Part shown: in pieces, positions 1-7,225 of the stretch | How the letters are laid out: each line of letters starts with the position of its first letter | Position numbering within the stretch: the first letter of the stretch is position 1 | NCBI GenBank assembly: GCA_028290225.1 | Contig: JAQGKH010000055.1 | Location: 1-8,201, forward strand | Source of the DNA: Devosia sp. | Lineage (GTDB): Bacteria; Pseudomonadota; Alphaproteobacteria; Rhizobiales; Devosiaceae | Reading direction: 5' to 3' | Length of the DNA stretch: 8,201 nucleotides | The notes under the pieces: generated by a model | What the model was told of the DNA's origin: nothing | Database searches by the model: none | The model's input: the letters and a program-made list of their open reading frames with translations, nothing else | Translations under genes and position numbers: made by a program

Positions 1-272
1 CCTGGCCCGGCTGGCGCGAGGAAGCGGTGTTTCGCGTCGAAGCGGCCCCCGAAGGCTCGCGCGTCGACATGCGCTCGGCTTCCCTGCATGCGCTGCACGA
101 TTTCGGCAGCAATGGGCGGCGCATCGAGACCTTTCTCACCACGCTCGACGATGAGATCACGATGCTTTTGCGCGACAATCCCAACACCACCCAGCCGGTG
201 GAAGCCGAAGGCGAGGAAGCTGCCGACTCAGCGGCCGACGCGGAGGCCCAGGACACCGCGCCGCAGCCTTAG
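1..272 (+). CDS. DUF1499 domain-containing protein, C-terminal part (5' truncated by window)
   Basis: This is the last 90 codons of a gene that begins before the window; the first complete codon is at base 3. The visible protein reads through a WPGWREEAVFRVE stretch, then GSRVDMRSASLHALHDFGSN and a helix ending near TTLDDEI. This matches my recollection of the end of DUF1499 domains, where a basic 'SRVDVRS...HDFG.N..RI..FL..LD' pattern is typical. The function of DUF1499 is not known, so none is assigned. After the domain comes a low-complexity acidic, Ala/Glu-rich tail of about 28 residues, ending at TAG 270-272, which looks disordered. The final 45 bp overlap the 3' end of the convergent hydrolase gene. 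The codon choice (G/C at third positions) matches the neighbours. The family call is fairly secure for so short a fragment; the length and any N-terminal membrane segments cannot be seen. Confidence 0.72.
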   Translation, partial: WPGWREEAVFRVEAAPEGSRVDMRSASLHALHDFGSNGRRIETFLTTLDDEITMLLRDNPNTTQPVEAEGEEAADSAADAEAQDTAPQP

Positions 273-1148
273 CTGCCCCGCCCGTTCCAGGTATTCCAGC
301 TGCGCCAAAACGGTCATCGCCGCGGCGCGGCGCACCGCCACGCCCATATCGGGATAAAGCTGGCGCACAATGGCGGGCACCGAACGCGCCCCTTGCCGCA
401 CCGCCTGCAGGATCTGTTGGTTGCGCTGCTGCCGGTGGGCGAGAAGAGCCTCCGCATAGGCGGGACCATCGGCGATGGGGCCGCCATGGGCGGGAACATA
501 GAAGCGGTAGGGCAGGGCGATGAGTTTTTCCAGTGACGCCAGATAATCCACCATGGAGCCATCGGGCGGCGCCACCAGCGTCGAGTTCCACCCCATGACA
601 TGATCGCCCGTAAGCACCGCATCACTGCCCGCAAGGCCAAAGGCAAGGTGATTGGCGCAATGGCCAGGCGTTGCATGCACAAGGAGCGGCTGGTCGCCGG
701 CCATGATGGTTTCGCCGTCGCGCAGCACCCGATCCGGCTGGAGCGCCCAATCGCCCGAACGGCGAAGCGGATTGCGCTCCCAGGCTTGCAGCGGTCGCGA
801 CAAGCGGTGCGCGCCCCCGAACCACAGCGGCGCCTTGAGTTCGGCCGCCAGCCGCGCCGCGCCGGCGCTGTGGTCGCGATGCGTGTGCGTCAGAACAATG
901 GCGCTCACGGGCCGCGACCCGATTGCCGCCCGCAAAGCTTGCCGATGGCCCGAATCATCGGGGCCCGGATCGATCACCGCGAGGGTTTGCCCTCCAACGA
1001 GGAAACTGTTGGTGCCCGTAAAGGTATAGGGCCCTGCATTGGGGGCTGTCACCCGCACCAGGCCCGGCAGGACGGTGACGGGCGCGCCGGTTCGTGGGTC
1101 GAAGCCCCGGTCGAACACGAGCTGGGGAGGTGTTGCCATTGCACTCAC
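228..1148 (-). CDS. MBL-fold metallo-hydrolase (LACTB2/glyoxalase II-like)
   Basis: A 306-residue metallo-beta-lactamase-fold hydrolase that probably binds two zinc ions. The metal ligands are all visible: HTHRDH at residues 88-93 (His88, His90, Asp92, His93), His163 in TPGHCANH, Asp182 in TGDH and His221 in PAHGGP. The N-terminal half carries the usual TGTNSFLVG and AVIDPGP strands (about 44-64). Residues from about 245 to 300 form a helical, basic tail resembling the winged-helix domain of LACTB2-like members (BLACT_WH), a group that includes endoribonucleases and thioester or lactone hydrolases. The substrate is not predictable from sequence, and no signal peptide is visible, so it is probably cytoplasmic. 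The coordinates use GTG at 1148; the in-frame ATG at 1139 (303 residues) is at least as likely, and neither has a strong ribosome binding site. It is divergent from bioY and overlaps the DUF1499 gene tail to tail. Confidence 0.9.
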   Translation of the reverse strand: MSAMATPPQLVFDRGFDPRTGAPVTVLPGLVRVTAPNAGPYTFTGTNSFLVGGQTLAVIDPGPDDSGHRQALRAAIGSRPVSAIVLTHTHRDHSAGAARLAAELKAPLWFGGAHRLSRPLQAWERNPLRRSGDWALQPDRVLRDGETIMAGDQPLLVHATPGHCANHLAFGLAGSDAVLTGDHVMGWNSTLVAPPDGSMVDYLASLEKLIALPYRFYVPAHGGPIADGPAYAEALLAHRQQRNQQILQAVRQGARSVPAIVRQLYPDMGVAVRRAAAMTVLAQLEYLERAGQLRLRRGVLGLRVGR

Positions 1149-1181
1149 TGTGGCGAGAGATTAAGACTGCACGAACCATCG

Positions 1182-1199
1182 GCTCCCCGCGCGGGGAGC
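1182..1199. promoter_or_regulatory. 18-bp perfect palindrome in the hydrolase/bioY divergent spacer
   Basis: GCTCCCCGC is followed directly by its exact reverse complement GCGGGGAGC, with no spacer. It sits 25 bp before the bioY start and about 33 bp upstream of the hydrolase GTG. As DNA it could be a dimeric repressor site; as RNA it would form a very stable GC hairpin in the bioY leader just before the ribosome binding site. There is no T-run after it on either strand, so it is not a classic terminator. It does not match the alphaproteobacterial BioR consensus (TTATMKATAA), which I could not find in this spacer. No convincing -35/-10 pair was seen. The palindrome is certain; its role is inferred. 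Confidence 0.5.
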
Positions 1200-1224
1200 T
1201 GCCTCATTTGCAGAAAGGTATGAA

Positions 1225-1839
1225 ATGGCCGTGACTTTGACCACGCCCAATACGCTCCTCGGCGCCATCCAGCCACAGGGCAGCGCTGCCAAGCTGGCCG
1301 CTAATCTCGCGACCATTGTGCTGGGCACGCTGCTGATCACGGCCGCCGCCAAGATCAATGTGCCGGTGTGGCCGGTGCCGGTGACCCTGCAGGGGTTGGC
1401 CATCGCGGCCCTGGCTGGCGCGTTCGGTCTGCGCATCGGCGTGGCGACTGTCGCCCTTTACCTGCTGGAAGGCGCTTTTGGCCTGCCCGTCTTCGCCAAT
1501 GGCGGTGGTTTGATGTATCTGGCCGGCCCGACCGGTGGGTTCCTGCTCGGCTTCCTGCCTATGGCTGCGATCATCGGCTGGGCTGCCGACCGTGGGGCTT
1601 CGCGCCGCACCCTGCCGCTTTTTGGCGCCGCCCTTGCCGGTGAAGCGGTGCTGCTGGCGCTGGGCTTCACTTGGCTGCTGTTCCTGTCCGGCCAAGCCGG
1701 CTGGATCGACCAGTCCAATGTCGTGGCTTCCGCCTGGAAAGGCGCCGTGCAGCCCTTCATCGTATGGGATATCCTCAAGATGGCCTTGGCAGCCCTGACC
1801 GTATCGGGTGCCTGGAACTTGCTGCAGCGCAAGCAGTGA
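1225..1839 (+). CDS. bioY: Biotin transporter BioY (substrate-binding S component)
   Basis: A 204-residue integral membrane protein of the BioY family, the biotin-binding S component of energy-coupling-factor (ECF) transporters. It is mostly hydrophobic, with about six membrane segments between residues 27 and 200. Diagnostic motifs are PVPVTLQG (51-58), the glycine-rich GPTGGFLLGF (101-110) and WDILK (181-185) in the last helix, with the Asp182/Lys185 pair typical of the family. The length is normal, with a slightly extended N-terminus. ATG 1225 is preceded by AGAAAGG at 1212-1218, a well-placed ribosome binding site. No bioM (ATPase) or bioN (T component) lies next to it, and a terminator follows at once, so it appears monocistronic. 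It must borrow a shared ECF module or act alone, as some solitary BioY proteins are known to do. Neighbours are unrelated to biotin. Confidence 0.95.
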   Translation: MAVTLTTPNTLLGAIQPQGSAAKLAANLATIVLGTLLITAAAKINVPVWPVPVTLQGLAIAALAGAFGLRIGVATVALYLLEGAFGLPVFANGGGLMYLAGPTGGFLLGFLPMAAIIGWAADRGASRRTLPLFGAALAGEAVLLALGFTWLLFLSGQAGWIDQSNVVASAWKGAVQPFIVWDILKMALAALTVSGAWNLLQRKQ

Positions 1840-1858
1840 TTGCCTGGCGATAAGCGTG

Positions 1859-1887
1859 AAAAGCCGGTCCGATGGGCCGGCTTTTTT
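1859..1887 (+). terminator. Intrinsic terminator after bioY, possibly bidirectional
   Basis: The arms AAAAGCCGGTCC (1859-1870) and GGGCCGGCTTTT (1874-1885) form a 12-bp stem with one G-U pair around a GAT loop. The run of six T at 1882-1887 completes a textbook rho-independent terminator 19 bp after the bioY stop. Read on the minus strand, the same hairpin is followed by four T, so it could also stop transcription of the convergent ATPase-regulator unit, whose last gene ends at 1935. Confidence 0.9.
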
Positions 1888-1934
1888 GTTGATGCAAGCG
1901 CGATGGCCTTTGGTTTCGCAGCTACAGCGCGCCC

Positions 1935-2854
1935 TTAGTCCCCGATGGGCTGCATGGGCTCGCCGGCTTCGATGGTGGTCAGGCTTTGCCGCACCCGCCG
2001 CAGCAGTTCGAGCACTCGGGGGCCCGCCGCTTCTGCTGCGGCCATGGCCAGGATATCCACCACCGCCAGCATGGCATAGCGCGAGGACGAGGGCTTGTAG
2101 AGCAGGGTTTGGTCTTCCTCGAACACGAACGGCACGAGATGCTGCGTAGCGCCCGCCAGCGGGGTGCCCGGCTTGGTGATGGCGATGCAGGTGGCGCCAT
2201 ATTGCCGGGCGACGGCCACCGCATCGAGCACGGAGCGCACCCGGCCCGAGGTGGAGAACGCGATCACCACGGTTTGCTTGTCCGACACCGAAGCGCTCAT
2301 TGATTGCAGCTGCGGATCGGCATAGGCGGTGCTGTTGAGCCCCAGCCGGAACAGGCGGTTCTGCAGTTCCACGGCCGCCATGGAGCTGTTGCCGCCCGTG
2401 CCATAGATGATGATGCGCTTGGCGCCCGCAATCATTTCCCCCAGGCCCGTGATGTCGCAATTGGCGAGGGCCACGCTGATCAGGTCGAGCGCCGCATGGG
2501 CGCGGCTGCAGATGGTGGCGACCACCTGGTGGGAGGTGTGGCTGCCTTCCGCGGTTTCGGCGGCCCGCAGATAAGCCCCGCCCAGGGCCAGCGCCTGGGC
2601 CATATGCACCTTCATTTCGCGGGTGGAGGCGAAACCGAGCGAACGGGCCAGGCGAGTGACGGTGGGCTCGCTCACCCCGGCGCGGCGGGCGATTTCGGCG
2701 ATGGGGGCGGTGGTGGCGAAATGCATCTCGCCCAGGATCACCTCGATCAGCCGCACTTCGGCGCGATTGCCCTCCTCGAGCCGAGCCTTGAGCCGGGCGA
2801 TGATATCGATGCGCGGCTTGGGTCCGGCGGGCCTGGCACCCGGCTTGGCTGCCA

Positions 2855-2858
<4 letters not shown>
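1935..2858 (-). CDS. MurR/RpiR family transcriptional regulator (HTH + SIS domain)
   Basis: A 307-residue cytoplasmic transcription factor of the MurR/RpiR family. The N-terminal HTH_6 domain spans about residues 15-90, with the helix-turn-helix IAEIARRAGVSEPTVTRLAR at 53-72. A SIS (sugar isomerase) domain follows at about 135-270, containing the phosphosugar-binding loops IYGTGGNSS (151-159) and FSTSGR (201-206). In this family the SIS domain binds a phosphorylated sugar or sugar acid and controls DNA binding. The length is normal for the family, with a basic, Ala/Pro-rich N-terminal lead of about 15 residues. The start is either GTG 2858 or the adjacent ATG 2855. The ATG shares its A with the TGA stop of the upstream ATPase gene (TGATG), which suggests coupled translation, and no strong ribosome binding site of its own is visible. 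It probably controls the two divergent transport units. The ligand is unknown. Confidence 0.94.
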
Positions 2859-3940
<1,082 letters not shown>

Positions 3941-3983
3941 GACAGCTCCCTCACATATTGGCTCGCCTGTCAGGTTACCTCCT

Positions 3984-4006
3984 CAATGTAATAAAGCAAC
4001 ATTGCT
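3984..4006. promoter_or_regulatory. Candidate operator: nested inverted repeats
   Basis: CAATGT (3984-3989) and ACATTG (3999-4004) are perfect 6-bp inverted arms with a 9-bp spacer. Nested within and just beyond is AGCAA-CA-TTGCT (3995-4006), with perfect 5-bp arms. The block covers the -10 and spacer of the proposed leftward promoter and lies just upstream of the proposed rightward -35. That position suits a site for the local RpiR-type regulator acting on both units, although no defined RpiR consensus can be matched from sequence alone. Confidence 0.4.
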
Positions 4007-4084
4007 GTCACAATTCGCTTGAAAGTTCCCCAAATATGAAAAAATCTATCATCAGGCGTTTAGGGGAGGTCCGCACCTGGTGAA

Positions 4085-4110
4085 CCTTCCAAGCCTGCAC
4101 ATTGGGAAGG
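4085..4110 (+). promoter_or_regulatory. Leader hairpin that could mask the ribosome binding site
   Basis: CCTTCC (4085-4090) is exactly complementary to GGAAGG (4105-4110), the core of the ribosome binding site for ATG 4119, with a 14-nt loop. Part of the purine run (GAAAG, 4111-4115) stays outside the stem. If translation begins at GTG 4080 instead, the stem lies inside the coding region and moving ribosomes would open it. Confidence 0.35.
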
Positions 4111-4118
4111 GAAAGTTC

Positions 4119-5360
4119 ATGTCGTTGCACTGGTTGAAAGTCGCGGCTGCCACCGGCGTCGCCGCCGTCGCGCTCGCAAGCGCCGCATATGCCCAAACGG
4201 TCCGGGTCACCGTTGCCGAGTACAGCTCCAAGACCGGCCCCTATTTCGAAAAAGCCGCCACCGAATTCGAAGCGGCCAATCCCGGTACGGACGTTCAGAT
4301 CGAAGTCGTTCCCTGGGACGTGCTGCAGCAAAAGCTGACCACCGACATCTCGGGCGGCGCCAATGCCGACCTCGCCATCATCGGCACCCGTTGGCTGATC
4401 GACTATGTCAGCCAGGGCATTGCCGCCCCGCTCGACGACTACATCACCGACGACTTCCGCGGCCGCTTCATCGACACTTTCCTCAGCCCCTCGGTGATGG
4501 ACGGCAAGACCTATGGCCTGCCCATCGCGGCTTCGGCGCGCGCCATGTACTACAACAAGGCGCTGTTCGAGCAGGCCGGCATCACCGCGCCCCCCGCCAC
4601 CTGGGACGAACTCAAGGCGGCAGCCGAAAAGATCAAGGCCCTGGGCGGCGACAATTACGGCTTCGGCTTGCAGGGCAAGGAAATTGAAACCGATGTTTAC
4701 TTCTACTATGCGCTCTGGTCGCAGGGCGGCAATCTGATCGAAGAAGACGGCACTTCGGGTCTCGACACCGAAGCTGCCTACAAGGCCGCCCAGATCTACA
4801 AGGATTTGATCGACCAGGGCCTGACCGAACCGGGCGTGACCTCGCTCAACCGCGAAGACGTGCAGAACCTGTTCAAGCAGGGCCGGATCGGCATGATGAT
4901 CACCGCGCCATTCCTGTCCAACCAGATCAAGGAAGAAGCGCCCGACCTGCAATATGGCGTTGCGGCCATTCCCGCCGGCCCCAATGGCGACCGCGGCACC
5001 TATGGCGTGACCGACTCCATCATCATGTTCGAGAACAGCCAGAACAAGGACACGGCCTGGAAGTTCATGGACTATCTGTTCACCACCGAAAAGCGCGCCG
5101 AGTTCGATGAGAACGAAGGCTTCCTGCCGGTCAATGCCCAGGAAGCGGCCATGCCGCTGTTCGCCGACAATGCCGATCTGAAGGCCTTCACCGACCTGCT
5201 GCCGAGTGCCCGTTTCGCACCCGTGATCGCCGGCTGGGAAGAAATGGCTGCCGCCACTTCCAACGCCCTGCAGCGCATCTATCTGGGCGAAGGCGAGATC
5301 CAGGCCAGCCTCGATCAGGCCGCCGCCGAGATCAACGGCATCATCGAAGCCAACCAGTAA
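4119..5360 (+). CDS. ABC transporter family-1 extracellular solute-binding protein
   Basis: A periplasmic sugar-type binding protein of the MalE/UgpB-like family 1 that captures the substrate for the two permeases downstream. From ATG 4119 it has 413 residues. A signal peptide is clear: MSLHWLK, a hydrophobic Ala/Val core and a signal peptidase I site AYA-Q at residues 23-26. The mature part shows the family pattern: YFEKAATEFEAANPG (42-56), DLAIIGTRWL (84-93), the hinge-region YGLPIAASARAMYYNK (132-147), a TWDEL helix start (161-165) and GRIGMMITAPF (255-265). No lipobox cysteine is present, so it is soluble. An in-frame GTG at 4080 with the stronger AGGGGAGGT site (4062-4070) would add 13 residues; I prefer ATG 4119 because it gives a normal 25-residue signal peptide, preceded by GGGAAGG at 4104-4110. 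The ligand cannot be read from sequence. Confidence 0.94.
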   Translation: MSLHWLKVAAATGVAAVALASAAYAQTVRVTVAEYSSKTGPYFEKAATEFEAANPGTDVQIEVVPWDVLQQKLTTDISGGANADLAIIGTRWLIDYVSQGIAAPLDDYITDDFRGRFIDTFLSPSVMDGKTYGLPIAASARAMYYNKALFEQAGITAPPATWDELKAAAEKIKALGGDNYGFGLQGKEIETDVYFYYALWSQGGNLIEEDGTSGLDTEAAYKAAQIYKDLIDQGLTEPGVTSLNREDVQNLFKQGRIGMMITAPFLSNQIKEEAPDLQYGVAAIPAGPNGDRGTYGVTDSIIMFENSQNKDTAWKFMDYLFTTEKRAEFDENEGFLPVNAQEAAMPLFADNADLKAFTDLLPSARFAPVIAGWEEMAAATSNALQRIYLGEGEIQASLDQAAAEINGIIEANQ

Positions 5361-5373
5361 CACCACGCTTGCT

Positions 5374-5398
5374 GGCGGCCGGCCCCCGGCCGGCCGCC
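5374..5398 (+). other. Strong GC hairpin between binding-protein and permease genes
   Basis: The arms 5374-5384 and 5388-5398 are perfect 11-bp reverse complements (GGCGGCCGGCC and GGCCGGCCGCC) with a CCC loop. The hairpin starts 14 nt after the binding-protein stop and ends 37 nt before the first permease start. There is no T-run, so it is more likely a partial terminator or a 3' mRNA stabiliser than a full stop. Such hairpins are known to raise binding-protein mRNA above permease mRNA in ABC operons, as after malE in enterobacteria. Confidence 0.7.
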
Positions 5399-5435
5399 AT
5401 CCCTGCCACACGCAACCCAAAGGCCCACCCAGCGC

Positions 5436-6311
5436 ATGAACCGGTCGATCTTCACCAATCCTTATGTGCTGATCGCCCCTGCATTCATGCTGGCTGCCTT
5501 CATCATCCTTTGGCCGCTGTTTCAGATCGGCGAAATCTCGATCAGCAATGTCAATCGCTTCGGGCAGTTGCGCGGCTTTTCCGGCCCCGAAAACTTCATG
5601 GCCGTGTTCGCCGACCCGCAGTTCCTGGCCTCGCTCTGGCGCACCGTGATCTGGACGGTCGGCATCGTGGCGGGCACCATCCTTGTCTCGATCCCTGTCG
5701 CGCTGATCCTCAACGAGGACTTCTACGGCCGTGGCCTCGCGCGCGTCATCATCATGCTGCCCTGGGCGGTGTCGCTGACCATGACCGCCATTGTCTGGCG
5801 CTGGGCGCTGAGCGGGGAAAGCGGCATGCTCAATTCAGCGCTGCTGGGCTTGGGGCTCATTGACCAGAACATCCAGTGGCTGGCCCAGGCGAGCACCGCC
5901 TTTCCGGTGCAGATCGCCATCGGCATCCTGGTGTCGATCCCCTTCACCACCACCATTTTCCTGGGCGGCCTGTCGGCCATTCCCGACGATCTCTATGAGG
6001 CGGCGCGGCTCGAAGGCGCCAACGGCTGGCAGATATTCCTGACCATTACGCTGCCGCTCCTGCGGCCCTTCATCAATATCGCCGTGGTGATGAACACCAT
6101 CACCGTCTTCAATTCCTTCCCCATCATCTGGGCGACCACCCAGGGCGGACCGGCCAATTCCACCGATATTCTGGTCACTTACCTTTATAAGCTCGGCTTC
6201 AACTTCGGCAAGCTGGGCGAGGCCTCGGCGCTGTCGCTGCTGATGTTTGCGCTGCTGTTGTTCTTCACCATCATCTATGTCCGGCTCGCCATGCGGGGAG
6301 AGCGCGCATGA
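5436..6311 (+). CDS. Sugar ABC transporter permease 1 (MalF/UgpA-like)
   Basis: A 291-residue inner-membrane permease of the binding-protein-dependent transport family (BPD_transp_1). About six hydrophobic segments are visible, near residues 10-30, 68-92, 102-122, 157-178, 212-232 and 262-282. The cytoplasmic EAA loop that docks on the ATPase is at about 187-207 (YEAARLEGANGW, then TITLP), with the conserved Glu188, Gly194 and Pro207. It lacks the long N-terminal extension of E. coli MalF and has the usual 290-residue size of the UgpA-like class. ATG 5436 has only a weak, distant AAAGG (5419-5423) as ribosome binding site, after a strong hairpin, which may keep expression lower than that of the binding protein. 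The stop overlaps the next gene by 4 bp (ATGA). The pairing with the adjacent second permease as a heterodimer is inferred from gene order. Confidence 0.95.
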   Translation: MNRSIFTNPYVLIAPAFMLAAFIILWPLFQIGEISISNVNRFGQLRGFSGPENFMAVFADPQFLASLWRTVIWTVGIVAGTILVSIPVALILNEDFYGRGLARVIIMLPWAVSLTMTAIVWRWALSGESGMLNSALLGLGLIDQNIQWLAQASTAFPVQIAIGILVSIPFTTTIFLGGLSAIPDDLYEAARLEGANGWQIFLTITLPLLRPFINIAVVMNTITVFNSFPIIWATTQGGPANSTDILVTYLYKLGFNFGKLGEASALSLLMFALLLFFTIIYVRLAMRGERA

Positions 6312-7138
6312 GAACCTCCCGCCTGCTGCGCCGCTCGATCATTTCCTGGCTGATCCTGTCGCCGCTGATCATCGCCGTGCTGTTCCCCTTCGCGGTGATG
6401 TTCATCACCGCCATCAAGCCGGCGACCGAAGTGCTGCGCCCCACCTGGTGGCCCAGCAGCCCCCAATGGGGCAACTTCATCACCATGTGGAACGCCACCA
6501 ATTTCGGTGCCGCCCTGTGGAACTCGATCTATGTCGCGGTGCTTTCGACAGTCATGTCGATCCTGGTGTCCATCCCGGCCGCCTATGCGCTCAGCCGCTT
6601 CCGCTTCGTGGGCAAGGGCTTCGTGCAGCAGTTCCTCCTGATCAGCCAGATGCTCTCGCCCATCGTGCTGGTAATCGGTCTGTTCCGCCTCCTCGTGGCG
6701 CTCAAGCTGCTCGATAACCTCAATGCCGTGGTGTTCGTTTATGCCACCTTCAACATCGCTTTTTCGGTGTGGATGCTGCAGAGCTATTTCTCCACCATCC
6801 CCAAGGACCTCGAGGAAGCCGCCTGGATGGAGGGTGCCACCCCTTGGCAGGCCCTGCGCAAGGTCTTCCTGCCGCTCGCCCTGCCGGCTGTCACCGTCAC
6901 CGCGATTTTTTCCTTCATCAATGCCTGGAACGAGTTCGTCATTGCGCTGACCATGCTGCGCAATCAGGCGAGCTATACCCTGCCCATCCAGGTGTTCTCG
7001 CTGGTTGCGGGCCGCTACACGGTGGAATGGCACCATGTGATGGCCGCGGCCTTTGTTGCCACCATTCCCATCGCCATCGTCTTTGCCTGGTTGCAGCGTT
7101 ATCTCGTGCGCGGGCTGGCGCTGGGCGCCGTGAAATAG
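6308..7138 (+). CDS. Sugar ABC transporter permease 2 (MalG/UgpE-like)
   Basis: A 276-residue inner-membrane permease of the MalG/UgpE class (BPD_transp_1, CUT1 carbohydrate group). Hydrophobic segments lie near residues 12-36, 73-95, 108-133, 139-158, 192-215 and 244-265. The N-terminal region has the typical FAVMFITAIKPATEV pattern (28-42), and the first periplasmic loop is tryptophan-rich (TWWPSSPQW, 46-54). The EAA loop for ATPase docking is at about 169-189: EEAAWMEGATPWQALRKV, then FLP, with Glu170, Gly176 and Pro189. The start ATG overlaps the stop of permease 1 as ATGA and is preceded by GGGGAGAG (6295-6302), so translation is probably coupled. An 87-bp gap to the amidohydrolase follows, with no clear terminator, so co-transcription is likely. 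The C-terminus (RYLVRGLALGAVK) is characteristic of the class. Confidence 0.95.
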   Translation: MRTSRLLRRSIISWLILSPLIIAVLFPFAVMFITAIKPATEVLRPTWWPSSPQWGNFITMWNATNFGAALWNSIYVAVLSTVMSILVSIPAAYALSRFRFVGKGFVQQFLLISQMLSPIVLVIGLFRLLVALKLLDNLNAVVFVYATFNIAFSVWMLQSYFSTIPKDLEEAAWMEGATPWQALRKVFLPLALPAVTVTAIFSFINAWNEFVIALTMLRNQASYTLPIQVFSLVAGRYTVEWHHVMAAAFVATIPIAIVFAWLQRYLVRGLALGAVK

Positions 7139-7170
7139 GGCAGGGCGAGGCCACACTACCCCATCACCAA

Positions 7171-7205
7171 GTTGCCGCCGGCCCGGGTCACCGCGCAACG
7201 GCAAC
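7171..7205 (+). other. Possible hairpin between permease 2 and amidohydrolase
   Basis: GTTGCCG (7171-7177) and CGGCAAC (7199-7205) are perfect 7-bp inverted arms around a 21-nt GC-rich loop that itself contains CCCGGG (7182-7187). It ends 6 nt before the AAGGAG ribosome binding site of the hydrolase. The large loop and absence of a T-run argue against a terminator. It may be an mRNA processing or stability element, or chance in GC-rich DNA. Confidence 0.3.
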
Positions 7206-7225
7206 GCCTACAAGGAGCTTTTCCG

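Larger units (their letters stand above)
3941..4118. promoter_or_regulatory. Divergent control region between ATPase-regulator and transport operons
   Basis: This 178-bp spacer is noticeably richer in A/T than its flanks and must hold the promoters of both units. Leftward, a plausible sigma70-like promoter is TTGTGA (4013-4008) with a 17-bp spacer and TACATT (3990-3985), placing the start near 3978. Rightward, TTGAAA (4019-4024) could be a -35 box, but the -10 is unclear: AAATCT lies at an 18-bp spacing, while the better-looking TATCAT (4047-4052) is too far away. Inverted repeats lie over the leftward promoter and are listed separately. The downstream part holds two candidate ribosome binding sites for the binding-protein gene. 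Confidence 0.6.

Noticed and set aside
600..1223. Plus-strand open frame of 207 codons antisense to the MBL hydrolase
   Set aside because: It lies opposite the complete set of zinc-binding motifs, and its product is Arg-rich with no domain.
1149..1224. Possible BioR operator upstream of bioY
   Set aside because: Only a partial ATTAAG stretch is present; the TTATMKATAA palindrome is absent.
1204..2460. Minus-strand open frame of 418 codons across bioY and the regulator
   Set aside because: It runs antisense to bioY and out of frame through the RpiR gene, crosses the terminator, and gives a low-complexity Gly/Arg/His-rich product.
3951..3984. Minus-strand GAGGAGG (3984-3978) followed by ATG-TGA (3956-3951), resembling a start-stop leader element before the ATPase
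   Set aside because: The spacing of 21 nt is too long for initiation, and the GAGGAGG lies at or before the proposed transcription start, so it is probably not in the mRNA.
5374..5398. Rho-independent terminator after the binding-protein gene
   Set aside because: The stem is strong, but no T-run follows and the permeases needed by the same transporter lie directly downstream.
4008..5420. Minus-strand open frame of 470 codons covering the whole binding-protein gene
   Set aside because: It is the antisense of a clear family-1 binding protein with a signal peptide; its Gly/Val-rich product matches nothing I recognise and arises from G/C-ending codons on the other strand.
6275..7204. Minus-strand open frame of 309 codons antisense to permease 2
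   Set aside because: The permease has intact membrane segments and an EAA loop; the antisense product is a His/Gly/Asp-rich artefact.
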